Shown: positions 24,176-35,133 of the stretch, piece by piece
Layout: every line of letters begins with the position of its first letter
How positions within the stretch are numbered: position 1 is the first letter of the stretch
Assembly (NCBI GenBank): GCA_011800155.1
Contig: CM022372.1
Location: forward strand, 2,914,001-2,978,000
DNA length: 64,000 bases
Reading direction: 5' to 3'
Origin: Flammulina velutipes
Lineage: Eukaryota > Basidiomycota > Agaricomycetes > Agaricales > Physalacriaceae
Position numbers and translations under genes: made by a program
Notes under the pieces: model-generated
Seen by the model: only the letters and a program-made list of their open reading frames with translations
What the model was told of the DNA's origin: nothing
Database searches by the model: none

Positions 24176-24922
24176 GGAACTGTATCGTCGGAGGTCTAGG
24201 AGTCGTTTCCCATCTATTCTTCGATGGAAAAGAAAAAGACAGGAATGAGAGAGCAGAATCTGAATCCATCTGCATCTATCCTCTAGTATCCAGTATCAAG
24301 CGCTCGAACCACGAAGCAGAGAAAACAGCGGCCGGGAGAACTTGATGAAACCATGCAACTTGCTGGAGCTTCTCTGATATTTGAGATGATCAGAATGATA
24401 AAGGCGAATAGCAACTTGCTCACCGTGTATCAACATGTAGCACCACTGTCGGTGTTGGATGATGGATGTGTTGAACGTCGAACGTTGAACGCCAACAATA
24501 CATGCCGGAAGATGCCGGCACAAACGGCCGTAGGTACAATTCTTGGCTCCATTCACAGCAAGAGGCTTTACTTCATTCACGAGGGCTGGATATCGGAACA
24601 GTCGATTTGTCTTTGTATGCTGTGGCAGGATATAAGTACTACTATTCTAATGGTAACGATGGAGTGGGCTTGACTGTCAAGCATTTGATCCACTTTCTAC
24701 TGGATCCATCCATAATTATCATTTTCTCAACCCATGGCTACGTGCGAGTTTGATCATTCAAAATGTTCATTGCTATATTGGGCGACCACGTCGCTAGAAA
24801 CCCACCTGCTATTACATTTCGGGGACTCTCCATTTGCGCTCCCGATGATCGGGGTAGATAAAACATGCTTCGTTGGTGCTCAATTTGCTGCCCCGCGTTG
24901 TCCAACCCTGATGGTGAACATT
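24176..24922. other. Gene-poor region
   Basis: Short frames occur on both strands but none has recognisable domain content or splice-consistent extensions. I support no gene here. Confidence 0.4.
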
Positions 24923-26228
24923 TTAGTGTATAGATATCTCAGCCTTCACTGTATTACGAACCTGTGCAGCAAATTCTTGTAACACCCGCTCCCCCTCACT
25001 TTGCGTATCTATCTGGACACATCTCATGTGAGCAGGATACCCATTGAATCCGCCAATTATCGTGTAAGTGTTCCGAGTATGATTATTGTCCTGTAGTGAC
25101 TCCTTGATATGTACAAGATCGTACGTCTTGCCGTCGAGCTCTTCCTGTCTGATGTCATCTCTGAAAAATGTTTGATTATCCCAAGGATGGATGCGAGTGA
25201 AATGCACCTTCTCAGCTCATGACCGTTTTTCTTTAAATCGTTGTATAATTTCTCGACAGAAAATTCAAATTCCAGCTCGATGCGCAAATGCGCATCGTAC
25301 TGCCGGAAATAGGCTGACTTCCCGTTCCGATCTTCAATGTCCTGGACACCGTTATGACGGCCCCGATTTGGAGTCCAGTTTAACGGCATAACTCGTACAC
25401 TGCTATCGTCGACACCTTGTTCCCGAATGGCCGCCTTTGTAAGCAATATGTTCCGTCGACTGATTTCTCGATGACTGCTCGCAATCAAGAATCAATGAGC
25501 ATAGGCGAGGATATGAACCTTGGAAACGCACGCTAGGTACTCCTCTTTCGCATACCAGAGCAACCTGGTCGCAATGTTCTCTCGTGCCGCGCGCAGGCCT
25601 TCAAGTGCACTGATGGTCTTGTCTTCGAGGTACCACATGTAGAACTGTTTGAATGGTGGGTTGTCTTCTTCGACGTCTTTCATGACGATACTGACAGCGT
25701 ACTCGCCCTTCTCATCTTTCCTCTTACTCCATCGATGGAATAAATATAGGTCAACCGAGTCCTTAGAAAGATGAGCATCATCGCATGTTGCGTTCCAAAC
25801 CAACTCACCCTTTGCAAAAACTCGATTTCCTCATGCGTTTTGGAATCCTGACTAGTTTCTGGTTCCCACTCTGGGATTCGTTTCAATACTGCGGGAATGC
25901 GCTTATTACCAAGTTGAAAGCCACCGCCGGTGATCTTGTATGAGCCGGGAAAACGTTTTGGGTCCATCCAGTGTTCGAGGGGTACAGCGGTCAAGTTGTA
26001 CTTTGTCCCGTCAAGTCTAACCCATTCGATTTCAAGTGGCTCACGGCGCTGGGCACGACTCGCTGGAAGAGACAACGGGGCGGATGGCGGCGATGTAGCA
26101 GGACTGTAAGCAGGCTTAGGTACTAGACGATAGCAATATAATGAAGGGCAGCTGGCATACCGTGCATAGATGGACTCTTGGGAGGGTAGGAAACATAGTA
26201 AGGCAACGTACCAAGCGTTAGCATGCAT
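24923..26228 (-). CDS. Conserved fungal hypothetical protein
   Basis: The gene is read as at least four exons. The N-terminal exon region near 26228-25850 is Pro/Ser/Ala-rich, then gives EPLEIEWVRLDGTKYNLTAV, EHWMDPKRFPGSYKI and NKRIPAVLKRIPEW. The next exon encodes DSVDLYLFHRWSKRKDEKGE and VSIVMKDVEEDNPPFKQFY, followed by LRAARENIATRLLWYAKEE. An exon near 25250-25480 contains SAYFRQYDAHLRIELEFEF. The last exon joins cleanly across a GTGCAT...TTCAG intron (about 25155-25205) to DDIRQEELDGKTYDLVHIKE and ends at 24923. No catalytic motif or membrane segment is visible. From memory, similarly organised proteins occur in Agaricomycetes without known function; that is recollection, not a search. 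The start at 26228 is uncertain because the first intron has alternative acceptors. Confidence 0.7.
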
Positions 26229-28072
26229 ATTGTAGTATGGGCTTGCGCAATGGCCCTGTCGCGGTCTTTATAGTAAAACCGTGAAATGGCACTGAAGCTG
26301 CAACAAAGAATCGTGTATGAGGAGTCGTATCTGTGTCATCATCATCAGCAACATCATCGCTAGCATCTGCGCCACACGCGACTAAGGTTGCTTGGTTAGC
26401 ACTGCTGACCAAGTAGGATATCAAAAAACTCACAGGACCAAGATTTCATCGCCCTGCACTTTCTAGAGGGGCATGTGCGTCCTCCTTCTTTTACATTGGG
26501 CATCGAATCAATCAACGCAAAGCGGCTCCGCGTTGTTATCCTCAGAGAAAGCCAACGAGAGATAACGCATCGCACTCTTGTACTTTGTTCATGTGTGCTG
26601 TGCAGCGGGAGAAAACGATAGGGCAATGCCATATCAGACCACAACTATGTTTCTTAGATATCTGACATTGAATCAGCGTGCTACAGGATACAGAAATAGA
26701 TATCTTCTCGTCGTTCGCTTCGGCGTTTATAGCCATTTCGAGCAAGACGCGCCGCGCGGATAGCTGGACGCAATTCGGATATCTTTGTAGATTAGCCTCG
26801 TGGGCGCCGGGGATCTGTTCGTCAACGTGAGCACTGAAATCTACTTCGCTACCATCCCGCCATCGTTCCATCGAAACCAGGCTGAAGGTGGGCATGAAGC
26901 CCGAAAGGATCGTTGGTTGGGATTAAACCAGACGCACTTACTAGATGTATCAAGCACCTTCAACATCGTCGCGTCGGCCAGCGTGCAAGCGACACTTGTT
27001 ATTAGACACGAAGCAAGGAAAGGCCAAAGTCTGTTGGCAGTCCCCCACCGCGTATGGTAGGCAGCAGTAACAGCTAAAGACGCTCGACGCCGGTTATTAT
27101 GCAGTCTGTGTTCAGCCACTGCGCACTAGATTTGTTCCGAATGGTACTCGTCGTTCGTCCAAGCAGCTCAGTCTGCATTGCTTGCAGGAATCGTTGATCT
27201 CGCAGTGAGTGAATGTTGTCGTCCAGTACAGCGGATATCGTTGATGGTGGTAGGAAAAGAGCCGGCCAAACAAACAACGCCACACAACACTCTTTGTTTC
27301 TTACCGCCGTCTTCTACTCTCTTCTTTGTGACGCTCACCTAGCCGACAATTCTCAATAATTAAGCGAGCGCGCTTGTGACTATGTAAGACGCGGCAAGAA
27401 TAGGCCTCATTGACAATGGTGGGGTCCCGGCGGTCGCGCTGAAGTATGTCTGAAACGTAAGAAAAGAAAGAGGGCGAAATGCAGCCAGATGTAACATGTG
27501 CCCTCCATGAGCATAGCAACAACGTTGCATTCTGCATGATCACCTACTTAGGACATAGTGTTTCGCAGCGCTCCGCATAGCCAAGTGGCAGGAAGTTTTT
27601 GACCTTGTTTCCTTAGCACAGCGAACGAGACGAAGCTAAACAAACGCGCAACGTTTCATGATGCATTGGCATTCTCGAGCGTCGACAATGTAGGCAGAGG
27701 GCTAAGTCATCCGAGTTCGATCATCGTGTGCCACTTTCCTCCTTACCATCATCACCAGCTGACGTATCATTTTCGTAGTCCTCTTGACTGCCTCGGTACA
27801 GCAAACATTACGAAGAGAACAGACCGTGGTGCGTCGCGTCGCGTCGAATTGCGCGGTAGCATTGATTCCATCACGGTTTAGGTCGGAGGAGCACGGCTTG
27901 TGTTCAAACGTCTTCAGCCACTGTTCCAATTTCCGGGACACGACCAAAAAGCTTCGTTTGCTATGCCACTGATTCCGCTATCTATATGTCAACCTCGCCA
28001 TGCTTACCGCTATAGAACCTTATAGTGGCACGGAAAACCTGGCCGTCTCTTGACTTCTATCTTACCAGTTTC
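26229..28072. other. Gene-poor region of about 1.8 kb
   Basis: Apart from one TGCGCCACA word at 26368, 140 bases upstream of the hypothetical gene start, I see only short frames without family resemblance. A minus-strand frame at 27074-27283 begins with a hydrophobic stretch like a signal peptide but soon ends. Confidence 0.4.
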
Positions 28073-28284
28073 CCGTTGGTCGCCGACTCACAACGGATTA
28101 CACATCCTTTCGGATTCCAAGTGGACTTACAATGCGCTATTACTTGCTTATCCATCAAACTTGCTTAGATGCCAGTGTCTTTACCAATGAGCTTACATTC
28201 TCAGGTCCAGACGCCACTTTAAAACGCAGGCATTTCTATTTGAAGCTCCTATAGCATTCCTCCCATATTATTGTAACATCTACC
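28073..28284 (+). promoter_or_regulatory. Upstream region duplicated between two NmrA-like genes
   Basis: This stretch matches 59789-60001 with many substitutions and small indels. Both contain the shared block GGTCCAGACGCCACTTTAAA (about 28201-28221 and 59922-59942), placed about 60-80 bases before the ATG. The duplication therefore carried the promoter with the gene. The A-rich end of that block may serve as a core promoter element; this is inference. Confidence 0.6.
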
Positions 28285-29300
28285 ATGTCCTCTACATCAG
28301 TCGCAGTCTTTGGCTATGGAACGCTCGGCAAGCCCCTCGTGAGCGTAAGTGACGAACGATGTATCCCTTTCTTCCCGCTGACCATTGTCGATCGTCCAGG
28401 CCCTCACAGAACAAGGCGCCGAAGTCCTTCTCTTATCCAGAGACGCATCTAAGCTGAAAGATGTTCCCGCCGCAGTTAAGACTGCTTCCGTCGACTACGC
28501 GAACGAGACACAGTTGGCCAACGTCCTCAAGGAGCATGCGGTCGATGTGGTCGTCATTACACTTGGGGGCGGGGCTGATACCGGACATGTTGTCACCGTC
28601 GTCCAAGTAGCCATTGCCCGCGCCGCCAAGGCAGCAGGCGTCAAACTCTTCGTACCCAGCGAGTTCGGCGTCAACACAGAAGGAGGTGTTTTTGTAGCAA
28701 AAAGTGCAGCACTTGGTACGTCCAGTATTTCCGGTATGCTTGATCTAACACTGAACGCACCAACAGCGAGGATCCAGGAGATTGGCATTCCTACCGTTCA
28801 AGTCGTGACCGGCTTATTCACCGAATTCATTCCATGGGCAACTTCCAGTGCCACCAAGCCAGGAGAATTCGTCATTGCCGGCAAAGGTGACAAGAAAGTG
28901 AGCTTCACCTCAGTCCTGGACATCGGAGGTATGTCATCAACTTGTCCGATCAGCTAGGAGCTTATATTTTCGACCCAAAGGTTACGTGGCGCACATACTT
29001 ACCTCGATACCGCTCCCTGAGCTCTACAACAAAACTCTCCGGATCGAAGGGCAAGCCGCTACATTCCACGAAGTTGCCCAGATTTTAGGCAAGAAGGTCA
29101 CCCATGTCTCGTTCGAGCAGATAGAAGAGCCATTCGTGCGGATTATATTAGAGTTGGCGGACAAGGGAATTGCTAGGACTGGATGTATTCTGACGGATGC
29201 AGATGCGTCCGAGGAGGTTGTTGAAACGAGATCGTCGGCAGGGAATGCACTTTGGAAAGGCCACCAGTGGAAACAGATCAAAGACATTCACGCAGCATAA
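28285..29300 (+). CDS. NmrA-like NAD(P)-binding oxidoreductase (copy B)
   Basis: Exons 28285-28344, 28400-28715, 28767-28928 and 28981-29300 give 285 residues. Exon 1 encodes a Rossmann opening, VAVFGYGTLGKPLVS, with a GxGxxG loop. Exon 2 gives LLLSRDASKLKDVPAAVKTA, DYANETQLANVLKEHAVDVV and VKLFVPSEFGVNTEG. Exon 3 gives IQEIGIPTVQVVTGLF and FVIAGKGDKKVSFTSVLDIG, and exon 4 GYVAHILTSIPLPELYNKTL. This pattern fits the NmrA/isoflavone-reductase group, which either reduces small aromatic substrates with NADPH or senses NAD(P) without catalysis; which applies here cannot be told. Closest relative in the window is copy E at 60002. Intron positions and phases are identical in copies B, C, D and E. 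Confidence 0.88.
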
Positions 29301-29672
29301 GTATCCTTGTAGTAGAAAACGTAATGCCATATTTTTGGATATTCCCTGTCATTGCGGATGGTGAGACAGTAAGAATCTCCCGAACTGAATTCGGCTTTCA
29401 CATAGACAAGTAAGTAGAAAAAAAGGAAAGACCCAAATTTGAGGCTTTCGGGCCGTGTATCGCATCACTTATTCGCGCGTTCAATAATGTACGTTCCACC
29501 CTAGAGCGCTCAGTACTTGGTTATATTCTAATGGTATGTATTCAATGCAATCCGATACGAAAATGATGTTGCTACAATACTCTAATGGGGCGTAATAATG
29601 ATAGACTTGTTGTCAACCTTCTATCTACTGAACTGGGTGGTATCCAAAGGAGTGTGCTAAAACGTAGACAAG
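29301..29672. other. Convergent intergenic region
   Basis: This lies between the 3' ends of the NmrA-like and SNG1-like genes. It shows weak similarity just after the stop to the 3' flank of copy E (61032-61090). No gene is supported. Confidence 0.4.
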
Positions 29673-31337
29673 CTACTTCTTATCTTGCATCGGCGCCTTC
29701 TCGTCCACTTGAGGTCTTGCCTGAGCATGAGCCGCAGCGATCATCTTGCGCCGCATGAAGAATTGGAACAATGGAAGGGATATCAAGGAGATACTGGTCC
29801 AGATGATCAACACCGCAAAATTGAGACCAACTATAGGCAACAGAAGGGTTAGATAACGTCGCTGAAAAGGGAGAGAAAAGAGACGTACGGGTGTTCTTTG
29901 TACGGAAGAGGATACTTCGGATCGCGGAAGATACATGCCAGAAAGGTGTGGCGTATCCGTAGTGATAAATGGAGGGTAAGATCTCTATGGGCATGAAACA
30001 CACAGACACGTTGACTATATATCATTGAGTCTCACTCTCCCAAAGGCATGGATGCAGAGACTTACCAATGATCCAAAATATAACAAAGAAAGGAATAAAC
30101 CGCGGCGTCAAAACCGTAATCATACTCTCCAACGCCAACCCCACAGCGCACATCGCCAAAAAATTGAGAGCCCAAAAGATGATAAACCCCGCGTTCCCGT
30201 ATTTTCGCCCGAAATCGACTTGGAACGCCGCGCTGAGGGTGGAGTAGAAGAGGGAGATGAAGAAGTACATGGTGAGGATTGAGGTGAGGCGGAGTTTGAT
30301 TAGGGAGGGGGTGGATAGTTTGCGTTCTAGGCCTGAGAGGAAGCGGGCGCCGGCGCCTAGTTGGACGATGACGAAGCAGAGGACGAGGAGGTAGATGAGG
30401 CCGACGAATGTTATAGCGGATGCGCTGGGGATGATGTTAGTGTGAGGTGAGAGGATACGTCGGATTGGATGGACATACGCGGGAATATCGAATGGGCGGA
30501 GGTTGTTTAGGGTGTAGCCGACTGGTTGGGTTATGATGTGGGGCGCTTCGCGCAAGATTTGGGAGATGGCGTTTGGTTGAGAGGAGGCTAGGTCTTTGGC
30601 TAGTGTTTGTCCGTATACTTGGAGGAAACCGTTGAGAAATGTGAGGATGTAGGGGCGCAGGATCGAGCGGCTGAGAACATGTGAGGGAGAATAGGGAATT
30701 GTTGATTTGGGAGCTTACAATGCATTCTCACTCCGGGCTTCATTCGCAAGGATCGTTATGGCATGGCTGCCATTGTAGGAGGGGTTAATTGAAGAAATGG
30801 CACTAGATAGATTATTCGACGCGTTCTCGTTGACTGAATTCTAGTCAGAAAAGCCCAAACGACACGAGATTTAGTGAATTACTTACTAACGACCGCGATC
30901 CAAGCCTTCTGTTCCACTATCCAATGTCCAACGGCATGGGGTCCACCGAATGGGGTAAAGTCACTCGCGGGTAAGTGTTCCCAGTGCACCCTAGCGAGTT
31001 TATGAGAGTTCTCCGCCAACAAACCATCCACTACAGTCCTCCCCACACTCCCACCATCGAAGTCAACGACCCATCCTGATAGTTTGTTATCTGGGATCTT
31101 CCAGAGGGCACCCCAGTATATAGCGAAGACGCCGAACACGACGATGGTGAGAAAGGCGCTGCCCATGAGCATGCTCTTGATGTATGCCTTGCGCTGTGCG
31201 GCGATCCGGGGATCGGTGAATGTGGCGCTGAATTGGGCTACATGGGCTGGAATTGGAGGTAAGGGGGGAGGGTTATCGAGTGTTTGGCTGCTGTGGGTGG
31301 AGAATCTGGAAAGCGTTTGGCGGATTGAGGTAGACAT
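29673..31337 (-). CDS. SNG1/DUF3533-family membrane protein
   Basis: The start is ATG at 31337 and the stop at 29673, with four or more introns. One clear junction splits the first exon near 30888-30842 and continues as NSVNENASNNLSSAISSINP. A basic N-terminus (about 55 residues) leads into the first membrane segment, SAFLTIVVFGVFAIYWGALW. A long extracytosolic region contains GGPHAVGHWIVEQKAWIAVV. Then come at least five more hydrophobic segments, including AITFVGLIYLLVLCFVIVQL, MYFFISLFYSTLSAAFQ, IIFWALNFLAMCAVGLALES and LNFAVLIIWTSISLISLPLF. One segment at each end and a cluster of helices in the C-terminal half matches the nitrosoguanidine-resistance SNG1 architecture, distantly related to ABC-2-type permeases. 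In yeast Sng1 affects drug resistance and lipid asymmetry; the role here is inferred only from the family. Confidence 0.87.
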
Positions 31338-32084
31338 GTTGTGTTGAGGGAGAAATGAAGGTGGAGTGGCTGGGTGGGAATGTAGCTGGCGGATGAAGAT
31401 ATGAGAAAACTGGGCAAGTGATTATATAGCTTGTGTACATGACAAGGTATGTCCGTGTGAGGATTTGACGCGCCCGTTGGTGAAGCCGATACGGACTTGC
31501 GACCTCCGCCCGAAATGTATTTATACTTCGAGAGCTGGATATTCAAGATGAGAGAGACGTACCGTGCATTACACGATAATATTCATCGAAATGGCTGTCA
31601 ACCAAGTCATAGAAACTTTAGGCGCCAGTCTGGGCTGATGGATCTGCTCAGTCCTTCTGTTTAGCGTACTAGATCCTTGGGCTTCCCGAATGCCAACTCG
31701 GGGCCGCCGTTGCAGCCCACAAAGCGTCAATTCACAGCGGGAAAGGCTCAGAGAGATGCATCCGAAGGTCAAAGAGCTTTCACCGTCCCATTTCGGGGCA
31801 GCTGCCTTTCTATTTTTGACGCCACAGTGCTGGCTAAACTTCAAATTTGTCCGAACAAGTAAGAGATCTGTGGATTGCGGTATTTGGAGCCAAAAGACGA
31901 AGTTTATAGTTTTTCGTAGACATATTTCTGTCTCTGTCGTCGGTTGAGTGAGAGAATGTAGTGTGGCGTTCACACGTGAAGTGCACGTTGCTGATCTGTG
32001 TTTGTGACTGTTTCTTTTTCAAGCGGTCGTCTTCCCCCTAAGGTTGTCGCCTTCCACAAGAAACAAACAGCGCCCTCCCGCCCA
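31338..32084. promoter_or_regulatory. Divergent promoter region, SNG1-like and FYR-domain genes
   Basis: This 750-base region lies between two divergently transcribed genes. Short frames inside it lack family resemblance. The FYR gene's true start could lie at 31998 in the same frame instead of 32085. Confidence 0.45.
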
Positions 32085-34028
32085 ATGAGCGCCACAGCGA
32101 CGCCGACGGAGTCGTCAATGCTCCCAGGGATGCTGGACCCATCGCTGGCAGAGCAATCAGCGTCGAACGACGTCGAGACATACAAGTCTTTAAAACGACG
32201 ATTCGATGAGCTAGGGGAGGTCAGTAGCCTTTGAAGTCCATGTATCGGGCGCTGAGATTGATTTACAGCAAGGCAGTGACGAGGCAGCTGCCGGATATGA
32301 GGAGATAGCTGAAGAGAGAACGTGAGCAACCCAGACGTGTTCTGTTTGTCTGCACCGTCTGACCTTTTACCATCACCAGCCAGCTTCTGCATCGTCTTTT
32401 GGCCTTGGAATCCTCGCAACAGCATGGCTTTCCCAGCGACCAGAATGTGTTATCGCCGCAGAATGACACGCATACAGTCGCCGTCGACGGTGGCCAGCCA
32501 TCATCTTCTGCTGAACCACCAGCTAAACGACCACGAAATTCCCTGGAGCCAGCTACTGTCGACGAGACTGCGAGCGACACGCATATAGATCCTGCTTTGC
32601 ACGAGACAACGAGTGGTCCCAGCGAGACGACGCGACGACGCAGCACTCGAGCGCGCAGGCAGGTCAACTACAACGACGACGAGGTCGTGCCATCGCCGTC
32701 GCCGCCGCCTGCCAAAGTCGAGAAGCCTGCGCCTCGGAAAATGAAGGGCAAGGCGCCCGAAGCTCAGCCCGAACAGTCGCCAGCAGCGATGGCCCACCTT
32801 GCGCCTGTGCCCGGCCAGATGATATATCCGCCAGTCAGCAATCCTCCTCAGCAAAACAACTTTAACCCCTATACGCTCTACTACCCTCCACCCGGCCAGT
32901 CACCGCCTCCGTTTCCGCATTACTACTACTTTCCTGGCATGATGCCCTATCCGCCAGCTATGATGCCAGGACCTAGTCAGATGCACCGACTGCCTCAGCA
33001 GCAGCAACCCCCACCGCAGCAGCAGCAAAAATTATCTGATGATCCCAATCGACCGCCAAAGGCCAAGCGTCTCAAAGCTCACACCGTCACCAGCAAGAGC
33101 TTTAGCATTCCCATGGTGCCGCGCGACAAGAACGGCAGACCCATGCTTCCTCTCAACGTGGGCATCATGACTGTCATCTCCCTGGGAGAAGTCTGCTTGC
33201 GGGAACACTTTCACACAGAGCGCTATATCTTTCCCGTTGGATACGAGGTAACAAGGTGCGTCGATTTCTGTCAAAGAGGTACGAAGCTCACGTCAGTTCA
33301 GACGGTACATGTCCACGATAGATCCCGGTAACGAAGTCATCTACCACTGTACGATCCTGGACGGTGGCGATGGACCAAAGTTCCAGATCGTTCCCAACGA
33401 CGTCCCGGACAAGCCCGTTATCGCGGGAACGGCAACGGGGGCGTGGTCGACCATCGTTAAGCAGGCCAATGCCATCCGGAGTCGACAACACTCGAACTCG
33501 GTGTCTGGCCCCGATTTCTTTGGCCTGGGACAGAACACGATCAAGCACCTCATCCAGCAACTCCCAAACGCTGACAAGCTTCGGACATACGTTTGGCAGA
33601 CGTTTCTCGAGGGAGGGTAAGTTGATCGCTCAATTTCTATTCGCCGCGCTTATCGTCTCCGTAGACCCCTTGGAGGCAGACATGCTGCCGTCATCCCTGC
33701 TCTACCCGAGGAATACGACTCGAGTACACCCATCGGCGCCTTCTATCCTAACAAGAGGGACAAGTTGCAACAGGATCGTGCGGAAGAACGCGCAGCTTCC
33801 GGTGAACCATCTCGGAGTCACTACCCGCCTCATCTCTTAGCGCAAGGCCAGCAGCCAACCTTCCGCACCCTCACTCCACATCAGACTCCTCCACCGCCAC
33901 CACAGCAGCAGGAGTCGTCGCCTCACATCGATCCTTCACAGGCGGACCATCTGGCGAACGTTACATTTGCTGATCTACTCAGCCTACAAGCGATGATAGC
34001 TCCTCCTCCGCCGCCGCCTCAATCATGA
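32085..34028 (+). CDS. FYRN/FYRC-domain nuclear protein
   Basis: Five exons join in frame: 32085-32219, 32269-32321, 32380-33255, 33302-33616 and 33665-34028, giving 580 residues. The N-terminal half is disordered, Pro/Gln-rich and basic, with a possible nuclear signal (RRRSTRARRQ) and a Tyr/Pro-rich stretch. The FYRN segment contains PLNVGIMTVISLGEVCLREH and YIFPVGYEVTRRYMSTIDPG. The FYRC segment contains CTILDGGDGPKFQIVPNDVP and ATGAWSTIVKQANAIRSRQH, then SGPDFFGLGQNTIKHLIQQL. A Gln/Pro-rich tail follows. In animals the FYR module is found in MLL-type methyltransferases and in the small protein TBRG1; this protein has no SET domain and so is TBRG1-like in layout. A chromatin-associated role is inferred. 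Confidence 0.9.
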
Positions 34029-34617
34029 TATTTCGTCGTTGTCGTTCTTCGTTCTTTCATTTGTGCCATGTTCTGAGGATTATAGGTTACATCAATTGCT
34101 ATATTTTTACTGCTACACTCTCCTTCAATGACATTCGGGGGCTATTCTTTCTCTATTCGCGGACGTGGTGTTTGGCCCATTCCCTCACCATCCAGAGGCT
34201 CGTTTCGGCGATGGCTACCTCTGGGTGGGTACGGGGCGCAGAAGACGGGAGGAAGGATCCCTCCGCTACGAGGCGTTTGGACTGTCTTCTGCGAGAGAGA
34301 TGGAGGCGATATTGACTATGTAAGAGTGGTTAAAACTTACGCCCCTGTGGGGACTCCTTCCGATGCAAGGTTAGTGCCGGATTATTGGGGTAGTATATGG
34401 GGCATACATACTTTCGTTTCGATGCTTTGTTAAACATGTGTGTGGCGCAATTGGAAATTGATTCTAAGAATATGTCGGTCTATTTTCGGGATGAGTGGGC
34501 TATGTATAGACCGATTGTGATGGTTTTAGCACGGCTGGTTTACATTATAGATACAAGAAGTGGGGAATGGGTCCGTGTAAGTATGGTTTGACTAACAACA
34601 CATCTCGCAAGGACAGC
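34029..34617. other. Convergent intergenic region
   Basis: This lies between the 3' ends of the FYR-domain gene and the small Cys-rich gene. TGTGGCGCA is at 34441. No gene is supported. Confidence 0.4.
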
Positions 34618-35133
34618 CTATGACCGGAAAGTTAGAGACGTCGGTTTTGACCGAGAAGACGACGTACAGATGATATCGCCAATGCAGTCGCAGCATCCCT
34701 AGGACGAAACGGTTCATTAATCTTAGACAAAACTCCGATGCGATGTATCGTACCTCGCAGCATTCTAGGTAACGGGTGTAGGTGAGCAGGTGCGCATGGG
34801 AGAGAGAAAGGGAATCGACGTACCGAAACAGAGGAAGCAGCCGAAGAGACCTAGGAAGCAGTCCTGGGGGAAGCGTGAGGGGGATCCTCCAAGAAGGAAG
34901 GAAGGGGGGAGGGGACAACTGACTTTTCCTGCACCGCCTCCGCGCAGACGCATTGTCTTGGAGTCGTGCTTGCATCCGTCGTGTGTGTGGTGGGATGTGT
35001 TGGTGGGAGGTGCGCTGAGGACGTCTGTGGACAAGGTCAGGTCAGTGGGCAAGGGGGAGAGTTGGAGGGACGTACTCATCTCTGTGGCGGCGTGAGGCTG
35101 GACTTTGGTGTGTGCTGCTTGAGGGACGTCCAT
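34618..35133 (-). CDS. Small protein with Cys-rich membrane-tail (CYSTM-like)
   Basis: The start is ATG at 35133. An optional 58-base intron (GTACGT...CACAG) may follow near codon 20. The next junction joins MRLRGGGAGK to a short hydrophobic Cys-rich exon, DCFLGLFGCFLCFECCE, across GTCAGT...CCCAG and GTACGT...CCTAG introns. A final exon gives GCCDCIGDIICTSSS and a stop at 34618. The polar N-terminus followed by a compact, cysteine-laden hydrophobic segment resembles the CYSTM module, in which such tails sit in or against the plasma membrane and are linked to stress tolerance. The exons are tiny, so the model depends on splice signals rather than long frames. TGCGCCACA lies 230 bases upstream of the start. 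Confidence 0.62.

Noticed and set aside
27074..27283. Short minus-strand frame with a signal-peptide-like start
   Set aside because: It ends after 69 codons, no downstream exon could be joined, and the composition after the hydrophobic stretch is not distinctive.
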